From: Mucilaginibacter gossypii
GTDB taxonomy: Bacteria > Bacteroidota > Bacteroidia > Sphingobacteriales > Sphingobacteriaceae
DNA: 64,000 bases
Assembly (NCBI RefSeq): GCF_900100945.1
Contig: NZ_FNCG01000014.1
Coordinates: forward strand, 62,001-126,000
Direction: 5' to 3'
In this document: positions 25,704 to 36,600 of the stretch, one piece after another
Layout of the letters: every line of letters begins with the position of its first letter
Position numbering within the stretch: the stretch's first letter is position 1
The notes under the pieces: generated by a model
Told to the model about the DNA's origin: nothing
The model's input: the letters and a program-made list of their open reading frames with translations, nothing else
Database searches by the model: none
Program-made: the position numbers and the translations under genes

Positions 25704-27974
25704 TCAATGCATCAAATAAAACTTAGAATAAAGCTTTTCCCCTCCGGCTACCTTCAATTCTGTCAGGGTTTGATTCTCATTAGCTTTATCAGCCATGTAA
25801 TGTCCGCTTAAAGCATAGATGCCTTTTTTCAAATGTAATAGAGCTTTTTGCGGTTCTACATAAGTGTTCAGCCCGGGTTTAATTACCGGTACTTCATCCA
25901 AAAACAAAGCAGGACTAACCTCAAAACCGGTAGTTAATTCATAATCCGCTTCCTTGTCTATTTTGATAAAACCTTTAATTTTAACCCAGTTAATAAAACC
26001 TTCGGTTGCAATTTTAACGGGTACAATCAGGCTTGTTTCGCCGGTTTCCGTTGGCTTTTCATTTTCCAGCTTATCTATATCGCGTTCCCTCGTTTTAAAA
26101 ACCTCGTAAGCCATTCCGGGTTTGAGGTTAGCAACTTTTTCATGTGCAGACTTGATATTCACCCGCCTGATGCTGGCCATTTGGCGAATGTGTTGATCAT
26201 TCAATGTCCAGGTGGTGAAGGTTCTTAAACCGATGCTGTCTTTTAAGGGTACATTGATATTTACCGGGAAAGGTACAGCCACGCTATTGGCATCCGGCAT
26301 TTTACCGTTTAACGCATAACGTACTTTAGCTCCTTTCAGCGGGTAGCTCAGCGTTAGTTTAAACCGGCTTTTATTGGTAATTACGTTGTCTACGCCGTCA
26401 ATATCAGGCAGGCGGGCGTTGAAATCCCACAACTTAAACAGGCCGTACTGGTTTTTCATTTTCCAGCCGAAGCGCTCCAGGTCTTTTTCATTTTTCGGAC
26501 TCCAGGTGAGTTCGGCTACGGCGAGGGCACGGGGGTAAACCATGTATTGCAGGTGCTGCGCGTTGGGCACCTTTTCGTTCCAGATATTGCCCTGGGCACC
26601 TAAGATATACTCCGCTTCTGCATTGGTTAGTTCTTTCGACTGCGGCTCATAATTATAAACCATTTGCCAGGTAACCGGCGGATTCCAGCCTATCGGTTCC
26701 AGATCCTCATTGGCTTGCGGGGCATCAAAGTACATGTATGGCAGCGGCGTCATTACTACGTGATGATGCATCCTGGCGGCAGCTATCCCTCCTGCTTCGC
26801 CCTGCCAGCTCATTACTGTCGCTGACTCGGCAAGGCCACCCTCCAAAATCTCGTCCCAACCAACTAACTTCTTATTTTTTGACAGCAGGAACCTTTCTAT
26901 CCGTTTAATAAAATAACTCTGTACTTCTTTTTCGTCTTTCAGGTGCTCACGTTTCATGAGTGCAACTGCTGTAGGGCTTTTGAGCCAATCGGCCATCTCA
27001 GCTTCATCACCGCCGATATGAATGTATTGGTTCGGGAACAGTGCTATCACTTCTGTCAGCACATCTTCCATAAATTTGAAAGTATATTCACTCGGGTCAA
27101 GCATCCGCACGCGGTGTTTAGCCCCTGTCGAATCCTGGCAGCCCAGTTGCGGGTAAGCAAAAATAGCAGCCTCGCTATGGCCCGGCATTTCAATTTCGGG
27201 CAGGATCGTCACAAATCTGTCCTGCGCATATTTAATCACATCCCTAATTTCATCCTTGGTATAAAACCCGTCGCGACCGTCATCTATCAGATTGTCCAGC
27301 TTACGGAATTCGCCCCGTTTAGCATAGTAGCTGATCCTGGCACCAACTTCGGTAAGGCGCGGATATTTATCAATCTGGATGCGCCAGCCTTCATCGTCGG
27401 TTAAGTGCCAATGAAACACATTCAGTTTGTAATGTGCCATTACGTCGATGTATTTTTTTACTTCATCAACCGTAAAAAAATGGCGGCTTACATCAAGGCT
27501 TAGGCCACGCCAGCCAAAACGTGGCTGATCGGCTATGGTACAGGTAGTTACTTTTAGGGGTGCTGCTTTATCTGTCGGCAACAATTGAATTAGTGATTGT
27601 ACCCCGTAAAAAACACCAGCCCCACTGCCGCTGATACTTACCGATGCAGGGTTTACATTCATCGTGTAGGCACTCTCAGCATTAGACCAAACATTGTTTA
27701 ACCTGATGGCTGTTTTGGCAGGGATCTTTTCAAAAACTTTTACCGTTGTTTGCAGGCCGTAGTTTTGATTAAGGTAATCCTGCAGGTATTTGCCTATTGG
27801 TTCTGTCTCTTTATTAACCCCGATCACGGCAGACTTACTTAAAATAAAGCTGCCCTTCCCTTCCTTTAAACTTAACGGCTGCGGGATGATATGAAACTGT
27901 GCTTTTACCGTTATTGCCAATAAAAGCAGTGAGGTGAACAGTAAAATATGTTTAAAAAATGGTGTTTTCTTCAT
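25704..27974 (-). CDS. GH20 family beta-N-acetylhexosaminidase
   Basis: A 756-residue secreted exo-hexosaminidase (signal ending ITVKAQ). GH20b-like N-terminal domain (about 28-145), then the GH20 barrel. HWHLTDDEGWRI (188-199) and the catalytic D323-E324 in HIGGDE mark the substrate-assisted mechanism. A C-terminal part of about 250 residues includes SYPLKGAKVRYALNG, a chitobiase-type Ig-like domain. It removes terminal beta-GlcNAc or GalNAc. It lies 22 bases after the NagX-like gene. A second GH20 gene (41414) is a paralogue. Confidence 0.94.
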   Translation of the reverse strand: MKKTPFFKHILLFTSLLLLAITVKAQFHIIPQPLSLKEGKGSFILSKSAVIGVNKETEPIGKYLQDYLNQNYGLQTTVKVFEKIPAKTAIRLNNVWSNAESAYTMNVNPASVSISGSGAGVFYGVQSLIQLLPTDKAAPLKVTTCTIADQPRFGWRGLSLDVSRHFFTVDEVKKYIDVMAHYKLNVFHWHLTDDEGWRIQIDKYPRLTEVGARISYYAKRGEFRKLDNLIDDGRDGFYTKDEIRDVIKYAQDRFVTILPEIEMPGHSEAAIFAYPQLGCQDSTGAKHRVRMLDPSEYTFKFMEDVLTEVIALFPNQYIHIGGDEAEMADWLKSPTAVALMKREHLKDEKEVQSYFIKRIERFLLSKNKKLVGWDEILEGGLAESATVMSWQGEAGGIAAARMHHHVVMTPLPYMYFDAPQANEDLEPIGWNPPVTWQMVYNYEPQSKELTNAEAEYILGAQGNIWNEKVPNAQHLQYMVYPRALAVAELTWSPKNEKDLERFGWKMKNQYGLFKLWDFNARLPDIDGVDNVITNKSRFKLTLSYPLKGAKVRYALNGKMPDANSVAVPFPVNINVPLKDSIGLRTFTTWTLNDQHIRQMASIRRVNIKSAHEKVANLKPGMAYEVFKTRERDIDKLENEKPTETGETSLIVPVKIATEGFINWVKIKGFIKIDKEADYELTTGFEVSPALFLDEVPVIKPGLNTYVEPQKALLHLKKGIYALSGHYMADKANENQTLTELKVAGGEKLYSKFYLMH

Positions 27975-27996
27975 TTCGGTAGATGATGAATAAAGA

Positions 27997-29157
27997 TTAT
28001 ACCTTAATGGTAATATTCCTTTTGTAGAGGATCCAAACCGGGATAAAAATGATCAGCACAGTCAGGATAGCTCCGGCCAGTGAAGCGTTTTCGGGCGAGA
28101 GATATGGCACAAATAACTGATTATAAGTGAACGACCATAAATTGGTTTTACCTACCGGGATGGCAGCTATTAAAGCCGGGATAATATCGGCCAAAACATA
28201 GGCAGCAATGGCATTACGCCCGAACGCTAAAAATGGCGGCAGCAGGGCTTTATTCCCTTTGATATCAATAAACCAGTATGACAATGCAAGAATATTAATA
28301 GCCAGCCCGGCAGTAAGCAACACGAATGAGCTTGTCCACAATTGTTTGTTAACTGGAAAAAATGGATTCCAGATCAAAGCCAGTATGATCAATACGATGC
28401 CGGCTCCCATTATTTTAAGCAGATCAGCACTGGTTTTAAGTTTGCCCATTTTGAGCCAGGTACCGGTGAATACACCTAACAAACAGGTAGCAACAGATGG
28501 GATTGTCCCAAGCAAACCCTCCGGGTCCCAGGTTTTGGATGAGCTCCAGAGGTGGTTTTCGGTAAATACCGATCTGTCAATCCAGGCGCCCAAATTGGTT
28601 GCCGGTTCAAGGTTAGGTGTACCAAAACCCGGTACAGGTACCAGCGTCATCAATAAAAAATAACCTATTAAACAGCTTACAGCGATAATTACCTGTGTAC
28701 GGATGCCGGTTTTAACGTACAGCAAGGCAGTTATGCCAAAAACAAGCCCGATGCGCTGCAACACACCGGGAAAACGCAGATGCGCGAATTGAAAATCGTT
28801 GATCAGTGGTAAACAAACGCCAAGGGCTATGATAATCAGCGTACGGCGCAGGATGGATAACAGCAATTTGTTATGATTAGCTATATCCGCTTTTTTACTT
28901 TCCATGGCATATACGATAGATACGCCTACCATAAACAGGAAGAAGGGAAACACCAGGTCTGTTGGGGTACAGCCGTTCCATTTGGAGTGTTCAAGCGGCC
29001 AGTAAATATGCCCCCAATCGCCGGGGTCATTTACCAGGATCATAGCAGCTACGGTAAATCCCCTGAAAAAATCAAGCGACAAAAGTCTTGGGCGGCTTGC
29101 CTTTGTTGTGCCTGTGTTTTTAAGCGCTTCCTGCTGATTGATTACCATAGTTGCCAT
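27997..29157 (-). CDS. NagX-like / DUF5009 multi-span membrane protein
   Basis: A 386-residue inner-membrane protein with about ten spans. RLLSLDFFRGFTVAAMILVN (about 24-43) and TPTDLVFPFFLFMVGVSI (about 64-81) are hallmarks of the heparan-alpha-glucosaminide acetyltransferase-like family (DUF5009/DUF1624, NagX). Members acetylate glucosamine at the membrane or move amino sugars. Next to a GH20 gene, amino-sugar handling is the likely job. It is sandwiched between GH78 (14 bases) and GH20 (22 bases). An internal ATG at 29148 is an alternative start. Confidence 0.85.
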   Translation of the reverse strand: MATMVINQQEALKNTGTTKASRPRLLSLDFFRGFTVAAMILVNDPGDWGHIYWPLEHSKWNGCTPTDLVFPFFLFMVGVSIVYAMESKKADIANHNKLLLSILRRTLIIIALGVCLPLINDFQFAHLRFPGVLQRIGLVFGITALLYVKTGIRTQVIIAVSCLIGYFLLMTLVPVPGFGTPNLEPATNLGAWIDRSVFTENHLWSSSKTWDPEGLLGTIPSVATCLLGVFTGTWLKMGKLKTSADLLKIMGAGIVLIILALIWNPFFPVNKQLWTSSFVLLTAGLAINILALSYWFIDIKGNKALLPPFLAFGRNAIAAYVLADIIPALIAAIPVGKTNLWSFTYNQLFVPYLSPENASLAGAILTVLIIFIPVWILYKRNITIKV

Positions 29158-29171
29158 GTATTATAGTACCA

Positions 29172-31943
29172 TTAGGTATTTTTTTTATGGGTTTTTAAAA
29201 TGTATTTGAACTGGTAAGTACCCGAGCCCACATCCATCTGCATATCGCCGCCGGCCGGTTTGATGTTGGCGATATCTTTATTGGTATTAATGTCGATATT
29301 ACTTTCTGTCACCGGGCCATCAACCGCCGGCAAAGTGACCGTAGCAGTAGTATTTGGCGGCACAATTACATCAAGGGTAAAAATGCCGTTATCAATACTC
29401 CAGGCCGATTTTACCTTTCCGTATAATGTTTCCAGCTCGGCATTGGCATTGGTCAATTTACCGCCGGGATGCGGGAAGATATTTATTTTATGAAAGCCAG
29501 GGCTACTCTCGTCGGTATTGATCCCTGCAATAACCCGGTACATCCAATCGCCAATGGCGCCATAAGCATAGTGGTTAAAGGAGTTCATCTCCGGGTCTTC
29601 AAAAGTACCATTGGGTTTTATGCCATCCCAGCGCTCCCAAATGGTAGTAGCCCCGTTTTTTACGGGATAAAGCCATGAAGGGTATGATTCTTTCATCAAC
29701 AGGTCATAGGCAATATCGGTGTGACCGAAACGACTTAACACATGACAGATATACGGCGTGCCTAAAAAGCCTGTTGTAATGTGTTCATCATAATCTTCAA
29801 TATTGTTTACCAGCCTTTTTGCTGCAGATTCGCGCAGGTTTTCGGGCAGCAGGTCGAAGTTCAGGGCAAGTACATATGATGTTTGCGTACCCGAAATCAT
29901 ACGTCCGTTAGGTGTAACATATTCTGCCTGGAAAGCCTTTTTGATATCAGCTAACAGCGCGGTATATTTTTTAACATCATCTTCCTTACCCAATATAGTA
30001 GCGGCATTAATAACCAGCTGAGTTGAATAAGCATAAAAAGCCTGCGCTATCAGGTTTTTATCGGTTAGGGCGGCGCCATCCTCGTAGTCGGTGCCGGCGT
30101 AAAACAGCCAGTCGCCAAAGTGGTTACCGGTGTCCCAAAGGCCGTTTCGGGTATGCCGGGTAATGTAGCCCACCCAGGCGGTCATGCTTGGGTACTGGTT
30201 TTCCAATACCTTTTTGTCGCCGTAAGCCAGGTAAATATTCCAGGGGACAATGGTTGCCACATCGCTCCATCCTGAGGCTGCTGCCGAAGCGCTATCCAGC
30301 ATGTTAGGGATCACATAAGGTACCGCGCCGTTTTTATGCTGGTCGGCCGAAAGATCTTTTAGCCATTTGGTAAAAAATCCGGCCACATCCATATTGAAGG
30401 TAGCGGTGCGGGAAAAAGCCTGAGCATCGCCCGTCCAGCCCATACGCTCATCGCGCTGGGGGCAGTCGGTAGGTACATCGATAAAATTGCCCTTTTGCCC
30501 CCATTGAATATTATGCTGCAACTGGTTAATGAGTGGATTAGAGGTAGAGAACATACCCGTTTGCGCCATATCCGAGTACAAGGCAAAGGCAACCACATTG
30601 GTCGAATCCAACTGGCCTTCATATCCTTCAACCTTCAGGTACCTGAAGCCCTGGAAGGTAAAATGAGGTTCGAATGTTTCAATACTATCGCCCTTAAAAA
30701 CATAAACGTTTTCCTGTTTGGCTGTACGCAGGTTTTTTGTGTAGAAGTTCCCTTTCTGATCCAAAACCTCGGCATGGAACAGCTTTACCGTATCGCCTGC
30801 TTTTGCCTTTAATTTAAACTGCACCCAGCCAACCAGGTTTTGCCCAAAATCAACCACATGCTCGCCCGCAGGAGTGGTAAATACTTTGAGCGGCTTAAAC
30901 ATTTCGTGCTTGCGCACCGGCGGACCAAATGTGGCCACTAAATTTTCTTTAACGGTATCAACGGTGCGTACCGAATCCCAGTTTAAATCTTTGTAAGCAA
31001 TGGTCGACCAGCCTTTCTTCTCCTTGCGGGCATCATAAACTTCGCCATCAAAAAATGATGATGAACGGATCGGCCCATAAGCTACCTTCCAGGTTTTATC
31101 CGAATTAATGAGTATCCGTTTACCGTTAGTGTACACCACCTCTAACTGAAAAAGCAAACCAAGTTTGGTGCCATACACATTCTTTTTTCGATTATAGGTA
31201 TAACCACGGTACCAGCCGTCGCCAAGGGTTACGCCAACAGCGTTATCGCCTTTTAGCAGGTCGGCAGTTACATCATAAACCTGGTATTGCAGGCGTTTAT
31301 TGTAACTCGTCCAGCCGGGGGCAAAATAGTCGCTGCTAATTCGTTTACCATTAAATTGCGCCTCATATAAACCGTGGGCAGTAATGTATAAATGCGCCGC
31401 ACGTACCTTATGATCAAGCTTAAATGTTTTCCTGAACATGGGGCATGGGCCACCGGTAGTATCCGACAGGTAATTATTTTCTATCCATTTGGCGCTCCAG
31501 TCGGCGGGTTTAAGCAGGCCCATTTTCCATGAGTTAACCATGCTCCATGGGGTAACCTGCTGCCGGTTATTCCAAACGCGTACCTGCCAGTAAACTTTCT
31601 GACGTGAAGCGAGCGCAGGGCCGCCATAGTAAACATGCAGCGATTCATTGGAGTTAACTTTTCCCGAGGTCCAGAGCAGGTCTTTACCTTTCAGTAAGGA
31701 TACGGCATTACTGCCTACCCTTATTTCATAGGCAATTTGCTGAATGTTGCGATCCCGGGTTATTAGTTTCCAACCAAGACGGGGAACGGCATCGTCGACA
31801 GAGATGGGGTTTATTTTGTATTCACAAACCAGGTTATCAACCCGGAACGGCGGAGGAACAGGCGGCACTTTTTGTGCTTGTACAATTATTGGCAGAAAAG
31901 AAAAAAACAATATAATAACGCGTGTGCATACCTTTTTACACAT
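29172..31943 (-). CDS. GH78 family alpha-L-rhamnosidase
   Basis: A 923-residue secreted enzyme (signal MCKKVCTRVIILFFSFLPII). Domain order: Ig-like N-domain (about 35-145), jelly-roll domain with the GDGWYRGY-type motif (241-248), a central concanavalin-like region, then the (alpha/alpha)6 barrel starting near residue 480. The general acid lies in DCPQRDERMGWTGDAQ (about 493-508; E499 expected). The C-terminal beta-sandwich has MNSFNHYAYGAIGDWMYRVI before it. It releases terminal alpha-rhamnose. First enzyme after the SusCD pair. Confidence 0.94.
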   Translation of the reverse strand: MCKKVCTRVIILFFSFLPIIVQAQKVPPVPPPFRVDNLVCEYKINPISVDDAVPRLGWKLITRDRNIQQIAYEIRVGSNAVSLLKGKDLLWTSGKVNSNESLHVYYGGPALASRQKVYWQVRVWNNRQQVTPWSMVNSWKMGLLKPADWSAKWIENNYLSDTTGGPCPMFRKTFKLDHKVRAAHLYITAHGLYEAQFNGKRISSDYFAPGWTSYNKRLQYQVYDVTADLLKGDNAVGVTLGDGWYRGYTYNRKKNVYGTKLGLLFQLEVVYTNGKRILINSDKTWKVAYGPIRSSSFFDGEVYDARKEKKGWSTIAYKDLNWDSVRTVDTVKENLVATFGPPVRKHEMFKPLKVFTTPAGEHVVDFGQNLVGWVQFKLKAKAGDTVKLFHAEVLDQKGNFYTKNLRTAKQENVYVFKGDSIETFEPHFTFQGFRYLKVEGYEGQLDSTNVVAFALYSDMAQTGMFSTSNPLINQLQHNIQWGQKGNFIDVPTDCPQRDERMGWTGDAQAFSRTATFNMDVAGFFTKWLKDLSADQHKNGAVPYVIPNMLDSASAAASGWSDVATIVPWNIYLAYGDKKVLENQYPSMTAWVGYITRHTRNGLWDTGNHFGDWLFYAGTDYEDGAALTDKNLIAQAFYAYSTQLVINAATILGKEDDVKKYTALLADIKKAFQAEYVTPNGRMISGTQTSYVLALNFDLLPENLRESAAKRLVNNIEDYDEHITTGFLGTPYICHVLSRFGHTDIAYDLLMKESYPSWLYPVKNGATTIWERWDGIKPNGTFEDPEMNSFNHYAYGAIGDWMYRVIAGINTDESSPGFHKINIFPHPGGKLTNANAELETLYGKVKSAWSIDNGIFTLDVIVPPNTTATVTLPAVDGPVTESNIDINTNKDIANIKPAGGDMQMDVGSGTYQFKYILKTHKKNT

Positions 31944-32119
31944 ACCTTTTTTGGGGTTTTAATAGTTCATGCTATTAAATAAACTTTAACAGCAATATTG
32001 TTTTGATATGCACCTGAAATTTTTCATCGAGCCTGCCCACAAAATGTGCGTTCATCGCAATATACACCTATAAACGTAATATAGCCGGGTAAAAGTTTCA
32101 CCCTGGCCATGTAACATTA

Positions 32120-33613
32120 TTAATGTTCGAGGTTTGCTTCATTTAAAGGATACTGGAACAGCAGGCGGATATTGCTATAGGCAGCAGAATTAATTTGCCA
32201 TGAGCTATTTTTATACGCCCGTTCGCTGATAGCATGTGCTTTCATTACCTCAACGGCCTTGCCGGTGCGCAAAAGGTCAAACCAACGGTGGTTTTCAAAC
32301 GCAAGCTCAACCTGGCGCTCGTGTGCTATGGCAGCACGGAACTCCTCCTGGCTGGTAACGTTCAAGTCGGGATTGGCATTACCCATTGATTTAGGTTCAA
32401 GCCCCGCGCGCTGCCTAACCAGGTTCAGATATTTGAAAGCATCGCCACCTGCTGCAAAGCCTTGTTCGTTTAAACACTCGGCAAGCATCAGGTAAACATC
32501 TGCATAACGATAAACCGGGAAGTTGTTGCCGGTAATGCCTTGTACCGATCCGATGCTCTGATACTTCTTTATGAAAGGCAGATCGATGCCGTACTCATCT
32601 GATGTAAAGTTTATCAGTGAAGCATCTTTCCTTTTATCGCCTTCTTCATAGGCATTGACAAGGTCCTGAGTAGGGATATTCCAGCCGTTTTGAGCATTGT
32701 TACCGATGTAAAAGCCGGTAACATCATTATCATAGTAATCCCATGGGATGAAAGTATCTATAAAATCAGCCCCCAGGCCGTTAGGGCCTTCAATATACTG
32801 AATTTGAAAAATTGACTCGGGGCCGTTTTCCTTAGCAATATCAAAATTATCCGCATAATTAGCGTTAAGGTTATAGGCCCCTGACGATATAACACTGCGT
32901 AACAGTGGTATGGCTAAATCAAATTTCTTTTGGGTCATATAAACTTCGGCCAGCATGGTTTCGACAGTACCTTTGGTTACCCTGCCTTTATTAGCGGTGG
33001 TTTGGTATTTTACAGGTAGTTTAGCTATCGCGGCCTGGGCGTCCGCGATGATCTGGGTATAAACAGCAGCTTCCGGTGACTTAGTGGACAGGTCATAAGC
33101 ATCACCTACCGATTTTGGCTCGACAAGCACCAGCGGTACATCACCAAACATACGTACCAGGTTAAAATAATTGAACGCCCGTAAAAATAAAGCTTGCCCT
33201 CCTATGGTATCGGTAGTGGCGGCATCAAGCTTGGCAGCCGGCAAGCGATTGATGATAACATTGCAGCGGCCGATACCGGTGAAACAGGAGCTGAAGTACG
33301 CCTGCACAATATCATTATTATTCAATTCGCGAAACTCATCCAACTCCTCCTTATTGTTGCCTGAACGATCGTAAGGATCATATTCATATGAAGTATTATC
33401 AGACCGCATTTCGCCCATTGCCCAAAATGACCCGTTATATAAACCCTGAAGAGGGGCATAGGCACCATTAATAGCCTGAACAAACTGGGCCTTTGTTTTA
33501 AAAAAGTTGGCACTGTTTTGAGTATCTGTGGGTTGCAGGTTAAGATAATCCTTTTTACAGCCGTAAAAACCAATAGCTGCGAGGCTAAGAAAAAGGTATA
33601 TGTTTTTTTTCAT
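32120..33613 (-). CDS. SusD/RagB-type surface glycan-binding lipoprotein
   Basis: A 497-residue outer-membrane lipoprotein with signal MKKNIYLFLSLAAIGFYGCK (Cys19). It has the SusD fold signatures: LNLQPTDTQNSANFFKTK near residues 24-42, NRLPAAKLD and the helical TPR region (GQALFLRAFNYFNLVRMFGD, about 144-163), and a C-terminal RAAIAHERQVELAFENHRWF (about 430-449). It captures oligosaccharide and passes it to the SusC porin encoded 53 bases upstream. Cognate specificity is unknown. Confidence 0.96.
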   Translation of the reverse strand: MKKNIYLFLSLAAIGFYGCKKDYLNLQPTDTQNSANFFKTKAQFVQAINGAYAPLQGLYNGSFWAMGEMRSDNTSYEYDPYDRSGNNKEELDEFRELNNNDIVQAYFSSCFTGIGRCNVIINRLPAAKLDAATTDTIGGQALFLRAFNYFNLVRMFGDVPLVLVEPKSVGDAYDLSTKSPEAAVYTQIIADAQAAIAKLPVKYQTTANKGRVTKGTVETMLAEVYMTQKKFDLAIPLLRSVISSGAYNLNANYADNFDIAKENGPESIFQIQYIEGPNGLGADFIDTFIPWDYYDNDVTGFYIGNNAQNGWNIPTQDLVNAYEEGDKRKDASLINFTSDEYGIDLPFIKKYQSIGSVQGITGNNFPVYRYADVYLMLAECLNEQGFAAGGDAFKYLNLVRQRAGLEPKSMGNANPDLNVTSQEEFRAAIAHERQVELAFENHRWFDLLRTGKAVEVMKAHAISERAYKNSSWQINSAAYSNIRLLFQYPLNEANLEH

Positions 33614-33666
33614 GTCTTCTGATTCTTAATGTTGCTCAATTGTGTTTTCAAAAATCGCTGTATCCA

Positions 33667-36600
33667 CTAAAATGTCACGTTACAACCTAATGTGTAAATT
33701 GCCGAAACAGGATAGCCTGTAAAATTCACATTGGGTGATAACGAACGGTTACCCTGTTGCCCCTCAATGCCGACCTCGGGGCTGCCTCCTTTATAACCTG
33801 TAATCAGGATGGCATTTTGAGCGCTGAAGTATACCCTGAAGTTTTTGCTGAATTTTGTTTTGAAATTGTAACCGAGATCAATATTCTTCACCATTAAATA
33901 CGAGTTGCTCTCTACCCAATATGAGGGATAAAAATCGCGGGCAAGGCCAGTGTTTGAAGTAGTAGTAGGCAATATGCCGGCCCCCGGCTGCTCCGGTGAT
34001 CTCCAGCGGTTTATAACACTTTGCTCAACATTAAAAATACCATCCAAATTGGTTGTAAACTGTTTGTACATATCAAACACATGCCCCCCTACCGAGCCGG
34101 CCGAGATAATGTTCAGGTCAAATTGTTTGTAACTGAAGTGGTTGTTAAAACCAAATGTAAATTTAGGCCAGGGGTTGCCAATAGGTACCTGGTCTTTACC
34201 ATCAATAACACCGTCATTATTAACATCCTTATACCTGATATTGCCAACATTTTCACCTTCAAAATGCGGGTATTTGTCAAGTTCGGCCTGGCTTTGGAAT
34301 ATACCTTCAAAAATATATCCGTAAAACTGCCCAAGCGGCAACCCTACCAGTGTAATACTGGTTGGGTTGTCATTCCGGGGCGCGTCATAGATTTGAGGTG
34401 TAGGGCCAAGGCTTATAACCTTATTACGATTTAACGATATATTAAAATCTGTACTCCAGTTAAAAGCTTTGCTAACTATGTTTTTGGTGGTTACCGTAAA
34501 CTCAAAGCCGCGGTTACGCACGTTGCCAACATTTGATAACGCGTATCCGTAGCCCGAGGCTATCGGCACGGGTATATATTGCAGTAACCGTTCGGTAAAG
34601 CGGTTATAATACTCGGCAATTAAGTAAACCCGGCCTTTAAATAACGAAAGGTCCATGCCTACATCAAACTGTTTGGTTGTTTCCCAGCCAACTTCAGCAT
34701 TACCGAGATCCGTAATTGACTTTCCGGGAGCCAGTGCTCCGCCAAAAGTATAATTGGTTTCGTCTACAGCGGCTACATAGTCGTAGTTACCCACGCTGTT
34801 ATTACCCGCGTGACCGTAGCTGGCTGTGAATTTCAGCTGATCGATCACATTTGTTTTTGGGAAGAATGATTCGTCAGAGATCCGCCAGCCGCCCGATACT
34901 GAAGGGAAAGTTCCCCACCGGTGCCCCGGTGCAAACCTTGACGATCCGTCGCGGCGTATGGAGGCGCTTAATAAATACTTATCCTTATATGCATAGTTCA
35001 CCCTGCCAATCAGCGATAATAGCCTCCATTCCTCGTCACCGGCATTAGCTGTGATAATGGTAGCGGCCCTTACCGAACGGACTACATCGTCGGGAAAACC
35101 GGTGCCATAGGTTAAACGATAGTGGCTGGTTTCCTGCTGTATTGAATAGTCGCCCAAAACAGTTAATGTATGACTGCCCCACGTTTTTTTGTAGGTTACG
35201 GAGTTTTCGCTAAGCCAGTTGAAGGAATTAGACGAATTAAATGATCCTATAGCTTTAACCTGGTTTCCGTCCTTATTGGGAATGCGGAAGCTTCCTAAAA
35301 ACGACGGGCGAAAGTAATCGCCATTGCTATTCTGATAATCAATACCAAAAGTAGATTTTACATCTAAGCCTTTAATTATTTCCCAGTTAACGTATGTATT
35401 AGCCAACGTACGGAATTGTGAATACTTATTAGTGGTATTAACCAGCTCACTTACCGGATTGGCGTTAAGTGCTGTGCCTGCGATATTCCCGTTTCCCTCC
35501 GAACCTACCACATTGGTATATGAACCGTCGGGCTGTTTCACCGGCGTAAGCGGGCTTTCAAGATAGGCCTGGCTTAATACAGCCTGGTCAAAATGCCCGT
35601 CTGTTTGTTGTAATTTACGCTGGCTGTAAGTTGGAGCGATGCTAAGACCGGCCGTAACATTTTTAAACAGATCGGCATCCATATTGACTTTTACCGAATA
35701 TCTCCTGAATCCGGTGTTAAGCACCGTACCTTGCTGATCAAAATATCCCAATGAAAACAAAGAGCGTACTTTATCGGTACCATTTGAAACAGTAACATCA
35801 TAATTTTGCATAGGCGCATTACGGGTAACTGCATCATACCAATCAGTACCTTTGCCAAGTGCTTTTGGATTCCTGAACGCCTCAGGCACCTGATTCATGC
35901 TGAATGGCACTCCGTTCACTTTATCCAGATCCTGCAAAGCTTCAATACGCCACTGCGCGTATTGTTCGGCGGTCATCATTTTTAATTTGCTTTTGGGCAA
36001 TATGGTTTGAACACCTGTTGAAGTATTTACCGTTACTGACGACTCGCCTTTTTTCGCCCTCCTGGTAGTGACCAAAATAACACCGTTTGACCCTCGCGAA
36101 CCGTAAATAGCTGTAGAAGCAGCGTCTTTCAATACACTGATATTTTCTATATCGTCGGGATTGATGGTACTTAAAGGATTTTGATATTGATCAAACCCCG
36201 GAGAAATGGGGAATCCATCAATTACATATAAAGGATCATCACCGGCACCTACTGAACCGGCGCCGCGTATATTTACAGAAACACCACCACCCGGAGTACC
36301 GGTTACCTGGTTTACGGTTACGCCCGCAAGCTGGCCGGCCAGTTTCAAATCAAGACTCGCTGTTTTGATCTCTTTGATATTGCCCATTTTTACCGAACCA
36401 ACAGCACCCGTTACATCCTTACGCTCCTGGTTGCCGTAACCTACAACAACTACCTCCTTTAATTCCTTGTTATCTTCACTTAAAACAACGTTGATAGTTG
36501 TTCTTTTATTAACCGGTTCTTCTTTGGTTTGAAAACCGATAAATGTAAATACCAAAACTGCATTATCTTCGGCATTTAGGGAATACTTACCGTCCACCCC

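Noticed and set aside
26943..27404. 153-residue plus-strand frame
   Set aside because: It is antisense to the GH20 barrel, where HWHLTDD and surrounding residues are conserved.
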